From: Ligustrum vulgare
Taxonomy: Eukaryota; Streptophyta; Magnoliopsida; Lamiales; Oleaceae
Direction of reading: 5' to 3'
Length of the DNA: 64,000 nt
Assembly: GCA_963555705.1 (NCBI GenBank)
Contig: OY743172.1
Span: 17,669,446 to 17,733,445 of the forward strand
A model generated the notes under the pieces. That model was not told the origin of the DNA, ran no database searches, and was given only the letters and a program-made list of their open reading frames with translations. This document shows, piece by piece, positions 34,589 through 45,860 of this stretch. Numbering within the stretch: position 1 is the first letter of the stretch; every line of letters starts with the position of its first letter. The position numbers and the translations under genes are program-made.

Positions 34589-35188
34589 TTTTTTTATTTT
34601 TCTTTTTTCTTTTTTTAAGTGTAGAAGTAAGCCGGTCGATCAATCTAGTCTAGATATTGAACCTCATACCACAGAAGTTTCTCAACCTCCGTTTTTAACT
34701 CAGTCATTATAATTTATATAAAATAATATAATTTCTTAAATTACTATTTAATTATACATATTTTCTCTTTCCACTTTTTAATCACGTATTTTATTTTAAA
34801 ACATAAACAAGCATATGTTTGGCAGCAACAATTTAAAGCAAAATTTAATTTACACAATTTTTCAAATTACATTTTAATAATGTACATTCTCTCTTTAATT
34901 TTTAACCATACATTTTATCTAAAAAATTTAAATAAATCAATTTAGACCAAATTAATTAGCTATCGAACGGTCCCTAAAATTTAAAATTACTACGGTGTTG
35001 GCTAACAGAGCCAAATGAAATAATTCAATTTCATGTAATCAGTGGAATCATTAATTATTGGAACTAAACTCAAATTATCTATCTGTACTTTCTCATAACA
35101 TTTTGTTAAAACATTTGTTAAAAAATCGTGACCTGATAATACAAATTATTTTTAAAAATCAAGTAGAAATATAGAAGAAATAATAAGT

Positions 35189-35249
<61 letters not shown>

Positions 35250-36654
35250 ATTTTTTTAAAAATTCATTGTAAATATGTCATCAAATAACATTTAGCCCTT
35301 GTTTGGACGCGATTATGGAAGGAGAAAATCGGTTCTTTGAATGCAAAAGTCACGGTCTGTGCACTCCACCGGCTTTTTGACTGAAAAGCCGGTTTTTCTC
35401 TCAATAAGATGTGTGATTGAAAATTAGAGAAAGAAAATGTTTGGGATTAAAAAATAATTTGAAAAATATTTTATTTATAAATTAATTTATAAATTAGAAT
35501 CATTGCGTAAAAGAACGCATCCGTTTGTCTATGCAATTGATGATTGTTGTTAGGAATTAACGGTTATGGGAGGGTAAGAATGTCATTTGCACGAAAAAGT
35601 GTGTTGTCTTATGAGGGACAAAAGGCTGACATCGTTCGAAAGAAATGAATATTATAAGGCTTCGTCGGAATCTGAATTTAGTCATTTACAGATTCTGATA
35701 GAAAGTTTGATAAAAAAAAAAAAGAAAAAGTCCTAGGCACTTAGAGCATGTTTGATTCAAATGTTGTAAATAGAACTTTTTGCAGAGCTTTTATTGGTAG
35801 AGTTTTTTTTAAAAAAAATGTTGTTAACAAAAAACAGTTTAATATTTGATTGTCGCTCTAGAAAGTACTTTTAATATTAAATTGATTGATTATTTGACAA
35901 CACAATTATAAAATTGCTCTTGAATAAATTAAACTTAAATCATATATCATAATATATATCATAATTAACTAAAAATTAAATAATTATTTCACCTAAATGT
36001 TGAAATCTATATTAAAAAAATATTTAATTAATTCATAAAATATAATATTTCGCTATTTTCAATATATTTCATATTTTTATTAATTAATTATGAAAAAAAT
36101 ATTTCCAATTTATTTTAAAAAGATTTCACATTTTATTAATTAATGAATTATAATGTTTCAATGGATTTTTCATGAGATTTATAGAAAAAATATTGTCAAT
36201 AAAGTTTATATTTTATTAATTAATAAAATATAATTTCATATTAATCAATAAAATAAAATAAAATATTTCAATACGAGTTATGAAAAATGATATATTTTCA
36301 ACATATTTCAAATTTTATTAATTAATAAAATATAATTTCATATTAATCAATAAAATATAATATTTCAATACAAGTTATGAAATATAATATATTTTTAATA
36401 AATTTCATAATAAAATATTATATATTTTAGCTATTTGTAAAAATGCTTTTTTTAGAAGCTACAAATTTGAGCTTTTCTAAAACTGCTTATCCAGTCAAAA
36501 AGTAATTTTTCTATCACATCAAAATACCTATATTTTTTTTTTACTAAAAGTACTTTTAGACCTAAAATCCTACCAAAGACACATTCACTATCTTGCATAA
36601 TATCATCCAATTATTGCATCCAATTTCGACTGTTACTGTTCATTCAACAAGCTG
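34589..36654. other. Intergenic, AT-rich, MITE debris
   Basis: It contains a Tourist-like MITE relative near 34812-34975 (ATATGTTTGGCAGCAAC ... CTATCGAACGGTCCC), a (TA)n run at 35196-35246, a segment with GCCCTTGTTTGGACGC near 35297, and a strongly AT-rich repeat-like stretch at about 35745-36590 bounded by GAGCATGTTTGATTC and CCTACCAAAGACACATTC. No gene seen. Confidence 0.55.
35196..35246. repeat. (TA)n microsatellite
   Basis: About 25 TA dinucleotides in a row. Confidence 0.95.
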
Positions 36655-36679
36655 GATAGTTTATTAATTTTATTATTAC

Positions 36680-36770
36680 AATGAAAATCCCCCCGAATTC
36701 TCCCGGTGAAGCTCGAACACCCAAGTGTGTCACGGTGGTGCCTTTCCCCTAGGGCCATCCTTGGATTCTA
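36680..36770 (-). mobile_element. Short tRNA-type SINE candidate, 91 bp
   Basis: On the minus strand the segment has a box A-like TGGCCCTAGGGG and, about 35 nt on, a box B-like GTTCGAGCTTC, the spacing of an internal Pol III promoter. It is flanked by 25-bp direct repeats (36655-36679 and 36771-36795, one mismatch) starting GATAGTTTATTAAT. This is the long target duplication expected of LINE-mobilised insertion. It is much shorter than most plant SINEs, so it may be a truncated copy. Confidence 0.55.
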
Positions 36771-36795
36771 GATAGTTTATTAATATTATTATTAC

Positions 36796-37561
36796 TGAAA
36801 ACTTGAATTAATACCTGATTTTAAATAATAAAATTTTAAATTTGATTGGAATTGATTAATTAAAACGTATTTATGTAATTTCCTCCTCATTTATCTCTTT
36901 ACTTCCTCCTTGCCAGAAAGTAGAAATGGGGGATAAAAAATAGAAATCTTGAAGGCAATTTAATTTTTTTTTGAGATTCATCACAGTATGCAAGCAGCAA
37001 ATTATTGCAACCTTCCTCCTTTACTCATGCTTGAAAATGACCGTGGACTAAGTCCCACATAACGACAACCTCAATATAATCACAGGAGAAATAAGATTAT
37101 GTTCGACCGACTTTTCCCAACTGCTTTTTAAAAATAAGTTTTTTACTTGTACAATATACTTGACAAGGAGTTTGATAACCCCTTAAATGGATTGTGTGGA
37201 GCCGCTCACATTAAACAACTTCACACAACCCCATATGTGTCAGCCTCGTTGTAAAGGACCTTGTACAAGTAACAAGGTTCTTCTTTCAAAAATATCAATA
37301 GAAACATGCACGGAACTTGTGCGATCTGAAAGAGCACAAAATATACCAATCTCTTAAACCACACATAAGAACCATATTCTGACTTTTATCTGGAGAATTG
37401 GGATTGTATTCATGAAGTTTATACGATCCAAAATCCTCATTCTCGTTCTGCATTTTTATCCAAGAACTATTACAAACATAAGTTTGGAAAAAGACTACAA
37501 AAAAAATGCAAGTGGGCATCGACTAGAATGAAAAGATGTTAACTACGAAAACTCTGCATCG
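36796..37561. other. Intergenic DNA downstream of the p31comet gene
   Basis: AT-rich and without a recognisable gene. The part near 37562 should contain the 3' UTR and poly(A) site of the minus-strand gene. Confidence 0.5.
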
Positions 37562-39876
37562 TCACTCCTCAACAGGCATCGTTTTGGAAGCCAGGCCCTT
37601 GATTGTGTGTTGACATTGGAACCTACAGATAACAAAGTTCTGGTAGTAAACAGACCCATTTAGTTTAAAGTATTCATTTATTAGTTGTACAACAAGGATA
37701 TGGTATCCAGTAGACATGTGTTATGGTCTCAATCGTGGACAAGATGTTTACATGTGTCCCATTAAAAATAATGTTGGGACACATGACGTGTCAGTATCTT
37801 GTCCACGGTTGGAGCCATGACACATGACCAACGTGAACGCCATATCCTTCCTGATTAGTTGCAATACTTACAGCCAGTTGATTTCCCTTCCCTACCCACC
37901 CCTCACCACAACCACACAACATTTACCTCCTTCCCAAGATCATTTGCGGTTATTAGACTTAACTCTTAAGAGGAAGGAAGACACAGACAAGTAAGGAGTC
38001 ACCGCTTTGATTTCATACTGCGAGAGTCAAAGCATTTATAGAACTGACTTCTAAAGAAGGAGAATAAAAAAATGTAAAAAACTAGAATTCAGGATTTCTG
38101 TGTATAGAACAAAAGAGGAAAGTTGATGATAGGAAAACTTGAATGCAACTAAGGTTAATTTCTCGGTTGATTTAGAATCCGAGACGTGTGTAGAAGACAT
38201 CATGATTCAGTATATAAAACATTCAATACCAGATCAAGTTGGTGGATGGAGAATCCAAAAAACCAGCAGATGTAGCAGTTTGACAATCATTTGGCTCAGC
38301 ATTCTTTTCCAGACTTCGAGTTCTGCTCTTAAACCGTAATCTAAAGGGCAGTATCTGCAAAAAGTTAAGAAACATAAAAGCGTGCACACTTAGAGAGGGA
38401 AGTACAACTTATGATCTTAGGAATAAATTTCCAAAAATGTCACCATCTATGCCACAGGATAGCCGGATAGGTCAGCTTAGGAAGGTCATCGTAACATCTT
38501 ATTACACCTTAGAATGTGTTTGGCAAACATGTTTTTAAACACGTTTTTTCCTACACAATTCACCAAATCACTTTTTAACTATACACATTTTCTCTCTTCA
38601 ATTTTCAACCACTCATTTTACCTAGAAAATACAAAAAAACATATTAAAACAAAACTTTTAACAAACAGAGGCTTAGTATGTCAACCTCCAAGTACAAGTA
38701 GCATGGCTCATAATTCAAGCTTCATGTACTAATATTTAAGGATTCTCCAATCAGAAAATAATCAAGATTAGATTTTTACCTTCTTATTGTATCTAAACTC
38801 GCGCTTGGGAAGAAAATGCAGAGGAGCACTAAATGAAGAGGGAGCTTTAACCAATAAAAACAACTTTGTTGGACCTAAAGCATTCACAAACACAGTAATC
38901 ATTGAAGTCAAGGCAAACTTGATTCTTTTAAACACTTGTAGTTAAGTAAACATTCTTTAAGTACCAGCGTATGAATCTGATCCTGCGCCCCTTGATATCA
39001 ATGTACGAATCGCCTATGTCAAAGTAACAATTCAGTCAGTAATAGGTTTCAGTGAATGTAGAGTAATGCAATGCACTAGAAGAATTGATCAGACCTTTCT
39101 TGAAAGCCCTTCAGCAACTTTACTTCGACCAAAATCCCCCGAAACAATTCTTTCTTGCGAAAAACATAGCTCATACACACGTAGAGGCCTTAAGGGACTA
39201 GGTCCAAGAACCAGAATAATTGTCTCCAATTCGGGAATCTCAGTGATAATCAATTGAACAGCACTCTTGAGATTAGAAATAGTATTCATCAACTTTTCCA
39301 GCCTTCTGATTCCCATTTTTACTTCTCTCTTTCTTGAAGCTTGCTTTCTCCTTAATGACACTGCCTTCACTTCACTTTGTGGAGTGAGATCCACCTCCCA
39401 ATCAATAAAAATTCAAAACTTTCAGAATCCTTTTATACAGTATACACTTTGGAGCATGTTTGGTTCAACCTTAAACAAGCTTGGTTTTGATTACTGACTT
39501 TTAGGAAGAAAAAAGGTATTTTTACCGACCTAACCATAAAAATAACTATAAGGAATTTTATGAAATTAAAAATTTTAAGCTCAGCCCAAAAATTTACTCA
39601 CCAAATCGTCGTACTCAGCACGCAATTCATCAAATTCCTGACTGATATCCTGCAATACACTGTAAATAAATTATATAAATAATTAATGAGACTATTTTTC
39701 GCATTTGAAAAAATTACTTCAAGAAGGCAAGCGAATTACGATGGAATTTGTTGATGCATGAAAAGAATGAAACCGAGAATATCGTTAACGATGTGAAAAA
39801 TCACAGAGGTGTCTATAGACTCGGCGGCTGTCTCGATACTCGTGAATTCCACCTCCGAGCTCCGCTCTCCTCCCAT
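37562..39876 (-). CDS. MAD2L1BP: p31comet / MAD2L1-binding protein homologue (7 coding exons)
   Basis: Minus-strand exons: 39876-39740, 39659-39602, 39394-39095, 39013-38965, 38874-38780, 38354-38230, 37622-37562. They sum to 825 nt (274 aa); phases agree and introns are GT-AG. The N-terminal block (residues 23-65) has VIFHIVNDILGFILFMHQQI and ISQEFDELRAEYDDL, matching the start of the MAD2L1BP domain. A central helix (about 93-115, GIRRLEKLMNTISNL) leads to IILVLGPSPLRPLRVYEL. The C-terminus has IWFQCQHTIKGL, the counterpart of the human IWFQ...FKGF end that serves as a safety-belt-like tail. p31comet has a HORMA-like fold, binds closed MAD2 and hands it to the TRIP13/PCH2 ATPase, silencing the spindle checkpoint; in rice it also acts in meiosis. 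Exon 3 starts at GTG (Val66) after a weak acceptor, the least certain junction. A MITE lies in intron 5. Confidence 0.85.
38512..38672. mobile_element. Tourist-like MITE (family B) in p31comet intron 5, 161 bp
   Basis: Flanked by TTA at 38509-38511 and 38673-38675. The ends GAATGTGTTTGGCAAA and TTTTAACAAACAGAGGC form imperfect inverted repeats around GTTTG. TTA duplication and size fit PIF/Harbinger-derived MITEs. Relatives lie near 3575-3850, 34812, 50816 and 56829. Confidence 0.7.
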
Positions 39877-40089
39877 GGCGGCCCCTTTCAATGGTTAATG
39901 ATTCTTTGAGGAGAAAAACGCCGATTTTGTGACTGATGATAAAGAGAAGGGTTTTATTATCTATGATCTGGTGAAAAGAAACCGAATTCGGAATTGAGAA
40001 TTCGAAATTAGTTCAGGCGGGCTCACAAGTCACGGTTCTGTCCTCTTCGTTTACAGCATGTTTGGCTATGCCTAAAAATTGATTATAAG
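39877..40089 (-). promoter_or_regulatory. Remaining proximal 5' flank of the p31comet gene
   Basis: Only about 213 bp separate the start codon from the SINE-like islet and Gypsy LTR at 40090 onward. This stretch must hold the leader, so the original promoter is at most this long before transposon DNA begins. No clear TATA box was seen in it. Confidence 0.4.
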
Positions 40090-40095
40090 CCCGGG

Positions 40096-40575
40096 TTTCA
40101 CGGGGCGCCTTTCCTCTTAACACAGAAAGGGGCACCGTGCGGCAGTAGTCTGCTCCGCTAGACTACCTTCCGTCTTTTCTCACTTGCTTTCGGGACGAAA
40201 GTTGAACTTGATTACAAATGAAATAAAACTTTACGAGAGAAAACTTGAATTCATCGAAACATGATTGTTCATTGATTGTTGAAAGCAGTAAATTACATCA
40301 ATTGCTGAAAGCAGTAGATTACAATGTAGGTGTCAGGGGGAAACACCGGAAAAGTTTGTGAAAGCTTTAAAATCTTATACCCCCTATAATAAACTTCGGG
40401 GAAAAAACCTAAGTTACATGAGTAGACGTTAAAAGGGTTGAAGAATCATAATAAACTTTTACAATTAAAATTGAATTACAACAATTTACATAATATTTAC
40501 AGATTGCGGCCGGAGTTGGGCAACTGCAGGCCGCGAGTGGGTCAAGGGGCTAAGTGATAGCTGCGGTCCTTGACA
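40096..40575 (-). repeat. Gypsy 3' LTR (next to the p31comet gene)
   Basis: 480 bp; on the minus strand it starts TGTCAAGGACCG and ends CCCCGTGAAA. The 3' end is therefore AA, not the usual CA. It is oriented toward the p31comet gene; a GTATAAGAT TATA-like motif lies near 40372-40381 (minus strand). Confidence 0.93.
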
Positions 40576-41363
40576 TTCTCCCCCATTTGTTTTGGCAACG
40601 TCCTCGGTGCCATCTCTTTATGATATTCTTCAATGAGATGCTTGAAGGCACTAAGGTCTTTTCTTCTTTCCCAGGTATTCTCCTCACTGCTGCATCCGCT
40701 CCACTTTACCAAGTACTCTTGATGATTCTGCTTGGAAGCTCGAGTGACTCGGTGATCAAGAATAGCTTCAACAACCTTCTTTCCCATTTTCTTCAATTCG
40801 AACACTGGTCGTTTCGGCTTATTTCTGGATATATCCTCCTTGTCTGCAAAATATGGCTTAAGAACACCGACATGAAGGACCTTATGAATTTTGCACCATG
40901 ACGGGAGATCTACTCTGTAAGCCACCTTCCCAATTCTCTTCACAATAGGCACTGGCCCAATGTACTTTGGAACCAATCTAGAGTCTTTCCCTCTGGTGAG
41001 CTTGTAGCAGTTTCTATCGGGAAGTTTCACCATAACCAGATCTCCCACATTAAACTCAACAAAACGGCGCTTCAGATCAGCAGACTTCTTATATCGTTTC
41101 TGAGCTTTCTCAAGATAGCTTCGAGCAATTTCAATATTTCGCTTCCATTCCTGAGAGAAGTTTCTTGCCTGAGGAGACTTGGTACTTAAGTTTGAATCAA
41201 CCGTGTGGGGGAGTAACGGTTGCTGGCCCGTGACAATCTCAAAAGGACTCTTGTTAGTGGAAGAGCTCTTTTGGGCATTGAAGCATATTTGGGCAGCATC
41301 CAAGAGTTTCACCCAATTTTTCTGCGACGTAGATATGAAGTGCCGAAGATATTCCTCCAACAT
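40542..41363 (-). pseudogene. Gypsy integrase C-terminus and chromodomain
   Basis: It starts MLEEYLRHFISTSQKNW (the end of the integrase core), then GQQPLLPHTV, the GPY/F-type region (LVPKYIGPVPIVKRIGKVAY), and ends with a chromodomain: ILDHRVTRASKQNHQEYLVK followed by WSGCSSEENTWERR. A chromodomain at the integrase C-terminus directs chromoviruses to modified chromatin. The frame enters the 3' LTR: the last residues are encoded within 40542-40575. Confidence 0.9.
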
Positions 41364-41381
41364 AGAATTGAACCGCTCCGT

Positions 41382-43430
41382 CTATCCATCAGATTGTGGG
41401 TGAAAACTAGAACTCATGCTCAGAGTTGAACCAAAAAGTTTGAACAATTCGGTCCAAAATATGCCAGTAAACCGAGTATCTCGATCACTGACAATGTCCT
41501 TAGGCAGCCCCCGGTATTTGACAATATGCTTGAAGAAGAGGTGAGCTGTCTCTTCGGCGGAAACATACTTAGGCGCTGCGATGAAAGTTGCATACTTCGA
41601 TAACCGGTCCACAACCACGATAATGGTGCCAAAATCTGCAACTTTTGGCAATCCAATTATGTAATCCATTGACACACTTTCGAATGGCCTAGATGGGACG
41701 GAAAGGGGTTCCAGCAAGCCCGCTTTCTTCTGATGATCTGTCTTATCCTGCTGACAAACAAGACAAGTTTTCACATAAGTGGCGATGTCGTCCCGCATCT
41801 GTGGCCAATAGAAGGCACGTTGCAAAAGTGCACTAGTGCGTTCTTCTCCCGAATGTCCAGCCCAGAGCGTATTGTGGCATTCCGTTATCAGGGACTTTCT
41901 CAAATCCCCACCCTTAGGGACATACACACGGTCCCCCTTTGTCTTCACTAGACCCTCGTCCAACCAGAACTGACGAGTTTTTCCCTGTTTGATGAGGTCG
42001 ACCAAATATATTGTAGCCGGGTCCTTCTCCAAAAGTGCCCGTATTCGGTCCCTTACATCCGTAGTAACTTCGCTCCCTGAAAGAGCCGCCATTGCACATA
42101 TTGGAGCTAAGTCAGCACGACGGCTGAGAGCATCTGCGACATGGTTGTTGGATCCTGGACGATACTGCAACACGAAGTTAAACTCCGAAAGAAGCTCCTG
42201 CCAGCGAGCTTGTTTATTTGAAAGTTTCGGCTGGGACATGAAGTGACTAACCGCAGTATTATCGGTTTTCACAATAAATGGGGACCCCAATAGATAGTGA
42301 CGCCAAACCCTGAGGCAATGAACAACCGCCAACAACTCCTTTTCATGTGCTGAATAACGACGTTCTGCATTATTGAGCTTTCGGATTTCAAAAGCGACGG
42401 GATGTCCTTCCTGTATCAGAACTCCACCCAGCGCAAAGTCTGAAGCATCTGTCTGCACTTCGAACGGTTTCGTTACATCCGGTAAGGCTAACACCGGGTT
42501 TGTCCACATAGCCTTCTTCAACTTCTCAAAGGCTGCTTGGAATTTTGCAGACCAATCCCAAATCTTTTCCTTTTTCGTCAACTCCGTCAGGGGCAATGCA
42601 ATTTCTGAGTATCCTTTCACAAACCTTCGATAATAATTGCATAGCCCAAGAAAGGAGCGTACATCATGTACGTTCTTTGGTGGCTGCCAATCCCGGATGG
42701 CCTGAACCTTCTTCAAATCCATGCGAACCTTCCCTTGCTCAATAATGTGACCCAAGAAGCTGATAGAGGTTTGGGCGAATGAGCATTTGGATGGCTTCGC
42801 ATACAATTCATTCTCTCGGAGTCGACTGAGGACTCTTCTGACGTGGAGCACATGTTCCTCTAATGTCTCACTGTAGATGACGATGTCGTCCAGATATACG
42901 ACTACAAAATCGTCCAAAAATCCGTGCAACACCTGATTCATCATCGTGCAGAAAGTGGCCGGAGCATTTGTCAAGCCAAAAGGCATGACTTTAAATTCAA
43001 ACGCTCCATATCTGGTCACCACAGTAGTTTTTGCTTCATCACCCTCCTTAATTCGAACTTGCCAATATCCCGATCGAAGATCAATCTTCGTATAATATTT
43101 TGCCTTGCTTAATCTGTCAAAGCAATCGGCCACCAACGGGATAGGATAACTGTTTTTCACAGTGATCTTGTTCAGGGCGCGATAATCACAACACATTCTG
43201 AGAGATCCATCCGCTTTCTTCTGAAACAACACGGGCGCTCCGTATGGTGATTTCGCCGGCACAATAATCCCACTCTCCAGCATTTCTCCCAACTGTTTCC
43301 TAAGCTCTTCAAGCTCAGGTTGAGACATTCGATAGGGTGCCCTGGCAGGCGGCTTGGCACCCGGAATAAGCTCAATTTCGTGATCAATGGTTCTCCTCGG
43401 TGGTAATCGTTTTGGCAACTCTTCCGGCAT
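41382..43430 (-). pseudogene. Gypsy RT, RNase H and integrase, 682-codon open frame
   Basis: RT has KADGSLRMCCDYRALNKIT, IDLRSGYWQVRI, PFGLTNAPATFCTMMN and the active site VVYLDDIVIYS. RNase H has VQTDASDFALGGVL and YRPGSNNHVADALSRR. Integrase has the HHCC zinc finger (H.TLWAGHSGE ... CLVCQQDK) and the core beginning VSMDYIIGLP. The frame ends in a TAG at the point where the HPQSDG motif should continue with Gln. The catalytic motifs themselves are intact. Confidence 0.92.
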
Positions 43431-43499
43431 AACATCCTCAAACTCTTGTATAAGCTTACGAACCGGTTTAGGAATAGGACCAGAAGCCTCTTCGATCTC

Positions 43500-45332
43500 T
43501 TATAGACGAAGGGTGCACAAAAATGAGGGTTCATTTCTCTTGAAACCCTTACTGAATTGCATGGCCGAGATACTCTTCTCGCCAACCTTTCCTGCCGACG
43601 TAGGTATGACACACGGCTGAGTGCCCATCATCATTAGGGAATCAGAGTGTGGGAACACTGCTGTCTTCGTATCCCGAAGAAATTCCAATCCCAAAATGTG
43701 TTTAAAATCATCCATCTGAACAACTGACAGATTAGTCCTTCCATCGAAGGGGCCAGCCCTGATTAGCACAGATTTGGCTACTCCTGCAATCGGTTGAGCA
43801 GCTGAGTTTATGGCTTTCACTTTTCCATTCCCTTTCTCTAGAACCAACCCAAGTCGCCCTACTTCAGTACTTGCAAGGTAGTTATGGGTGGCTCCAGTAT
43901 CTACCATAGCCCTTATGGGCTTCCCATTGATCTTCACATCAATGTACATTAACCCTTTTGCTCGACAAATGCGAGGTTTGGATACATCTAGTCTTGCCTC
44001 TTTCACAGGCACTTTCTCCTTTCCAGTGGTCCGACTTGATATTGCATTGCATCGATGAGAGAATGCGCCAACCACCTCCTCGTCCTCTTCGGAATCGGTC
44101 TCGCCATTATTACTAGCAGGAGGAGCGTCTTGCTTAGACGTTGATACCCCACTGGCTAGCTGGCAATAAGCATTCACCATTCGCTTCTGTGGACATTCCG
44201 ACACTCTATGAGGTCCTTCGCACAAGAAGCAAGACATCTTAGGAGCGGCATCAGATCTACCCTCCACAGTCTTTCCTTTACTCAAATTGTTTTGGTTACT
44301 ACCCTGATAGTTGCCTTGACGACTACCTTGATGATAACCCTGGAAGTTGTTCTGAAGAGAACCTTGATAGCCACCTCCCCTCTGGGTGGAATTCCGTTCT
44401 CCCCCATTAGAACTCGAGCCAGTCCTAAACTGTTTATTTCCTCCAGCATTCGATTGACCACCAGTGTGTGGCCGATCCTTCTTGGACTCAGTTTGATAGT
44501 CCATTAAGCATTCGGCAGCTCCCATGGCCGTGCTCAAATCCGTAACCTTCTGCCTCTGGAGTTCAGTTCGGGTCCATTGTTTTAAGCCTTCCATGAAGGT
44601 GAAGAGCTTGTCCTTTTCCGACATATCTCGAATATTCAGCATATGTCCAGAAAAGGCTTTCACGTATTCTCTGATGGAACCAGTATGCTTCAGTTCCCGC
44701 AATGCCCGACGGGCTTCATATTCCACATTCTCTGGAAAGAACTGGTTTCGAATTGCTTCCTTCAGAAGCTCTCAAGAGTCTATTGTGACCCTGTTGGCCT
44801 GAATCTCAACATATTTCGACCGCCACCACAACTTTGCATCTCCACCCAGATACATTGTCGTTGTAGTTACCTTTCTTGCTTCATCTCTGATGCCAGCAGC
44901 AAGAAAGTATTGTTCCATGTCAAACAGGAAGTTTTCAACTTCCTTGGCATCGCGTGCCACACCAAAGGTGCCCGGCTCGGGGATTCTGACCCTAGGTGCA
45001 TACTCTTCTTGTGCGGGAGCTTGCCCATTGCCCACCGCACGTTGGTGAATTCGTAGCTGAACTCTCATTGTTTCCATCTCTTCCTGCAGACCAGGAATGA
45101 TCGCAACAGCTTCAGTCATCGCTGTGCACGCCGCTCGACTTTCATCCAGTTGGATGTGTATATCTCGAATATACGATTCCGCCATTTCAACCTTTTCCTC
45201 CAGGTTTTCCACAGCATAGCATAACCTTGTGGTTTGCCCATCAAGCGCATCCACGCGCTGTTTAGTATTCTTCCTAGCATCAGCCACATCGGTGATCTGT
45301 GATGCACTCGCATCCAAAGCCTTTGGATCCAT
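43500..45332 (-). pseudogene. Gypsy gag and protease, broken
   Basis: The likely start is the ATG at 45332 (MDPKALDASASQITDVADAR), followed by a coiled-coil region. The capsid part runs ENFLFDMEQYFLAAGIRDEA and KLWWRSKYVEIQ. A TGA (in place of Trp) near 44770 breaks gag. It resumes with REYVKAFSGHMLNIRDMSEK, a Gln/Gly/Asn-rich tract, and a zinc knuckle CFLCEGPHRVSEC. Protease follows with AMVDTGATHNYLA (DTG active site) and VVQMDDFKHILGLEFLRD. A TAA near 43500 (in place of Gln or similar) separates it from RT. Confidence 0.88.
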
Positions 45333-45361
45333 TGCTTTCTTATCGAGGGACGAGAGCCAAA

Positions 45362-45373
45362 GCTCTGATACCA
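45362..45373 (-). promoter_or_regulatory. Gypsy primer-binding site (tRNA-iMet)
   Basis: TGGTATCAGAGC on the minus strand, two bases from the 5' LTR. Confidence 0.9.
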
Positions 45374-45375
45374 AC

Positions 45376-45855
45376 TTTCACGGGGCGCCTTTCCTCTTAA
45401 CACAGAAAAGGGCACCGTGCGGCAGTAGTCTGCTCCGCTAGACTACCTTCCGCCTTTTCTCACTTGCTTTCGGGACGAAAGTTGAACTTGATTACAAATG
45501 AAATAAAACTTTACGAGAGAAAACTTGAATTCATCGAAACATGATTGTTCATTGATTGTTGAAAGCAGTAAATTACATCAATTGCTGAAAGCAGTAGATT
45601 ACAATGTAGGTGTCAGGGGGAAACACCGGAAAAGTTTGTGAAAGCTTTAAAATCTTATACCCCCTATAATAAACTTCGGGGAAAAAACCTAAGTTACATG
45701 AGTAGACGTTAAAAGGGTTGAAGAATCATAATAAACTTTTACAATTAAAATTGAATTACAACAATTTACATAATATTTACAGATTGCGGCCGGAGTTGGG
45801 CAACTGCAGGCCGCGAGTGGGTCAAGGGGCTAAGTGATAGCTACGGTCCTTGACA
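45376..45855 (-). repeat. Gypsy 5' LTR
   Basis: 480 bp, differing from the 3' LTR by one base each in the CAGAAARGGGC, TTCCGYCTTTTC and GCTRCGGTCC segments. Confidence 0.93.
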
Positions 45856-45860
45856 CCGGG

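Larger units (their letters stand above)
40096..45855 (-). mobile_element. Ty3/Gypsy chromovirus LTR retrotransposon, 5.76 kb
   Basis: Two 480-bp LTRs (40096-40575, 45376-45855) differ at three positions, all transitions, by hand comparison. A 5-bp target duplication CCGGG lies at 40091-40095 and 45856-45860. The order is gag, protease, RT, RNase H, integrase, chromodomain, that is, a chromovirus. A tRNA-iMet primer site adjoins the 5' LTR, and a polypurine tract (ATGGGGGAGAA, minus strand) adjoins the 3' LTR. Three nonsense codons interrupt the polyprotein. The element interrupts a 114-bp GC-rich insertion (40090-40095 plus 45861-45968). Confidence 0.95.

Noticed and set aside
44208..45056. 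Plus-strand frames of 92-137 codons across the Gypsy gag region
   Set aside because: Shadows of the minus-strand gag/protease frame; no domain on the plus strand.
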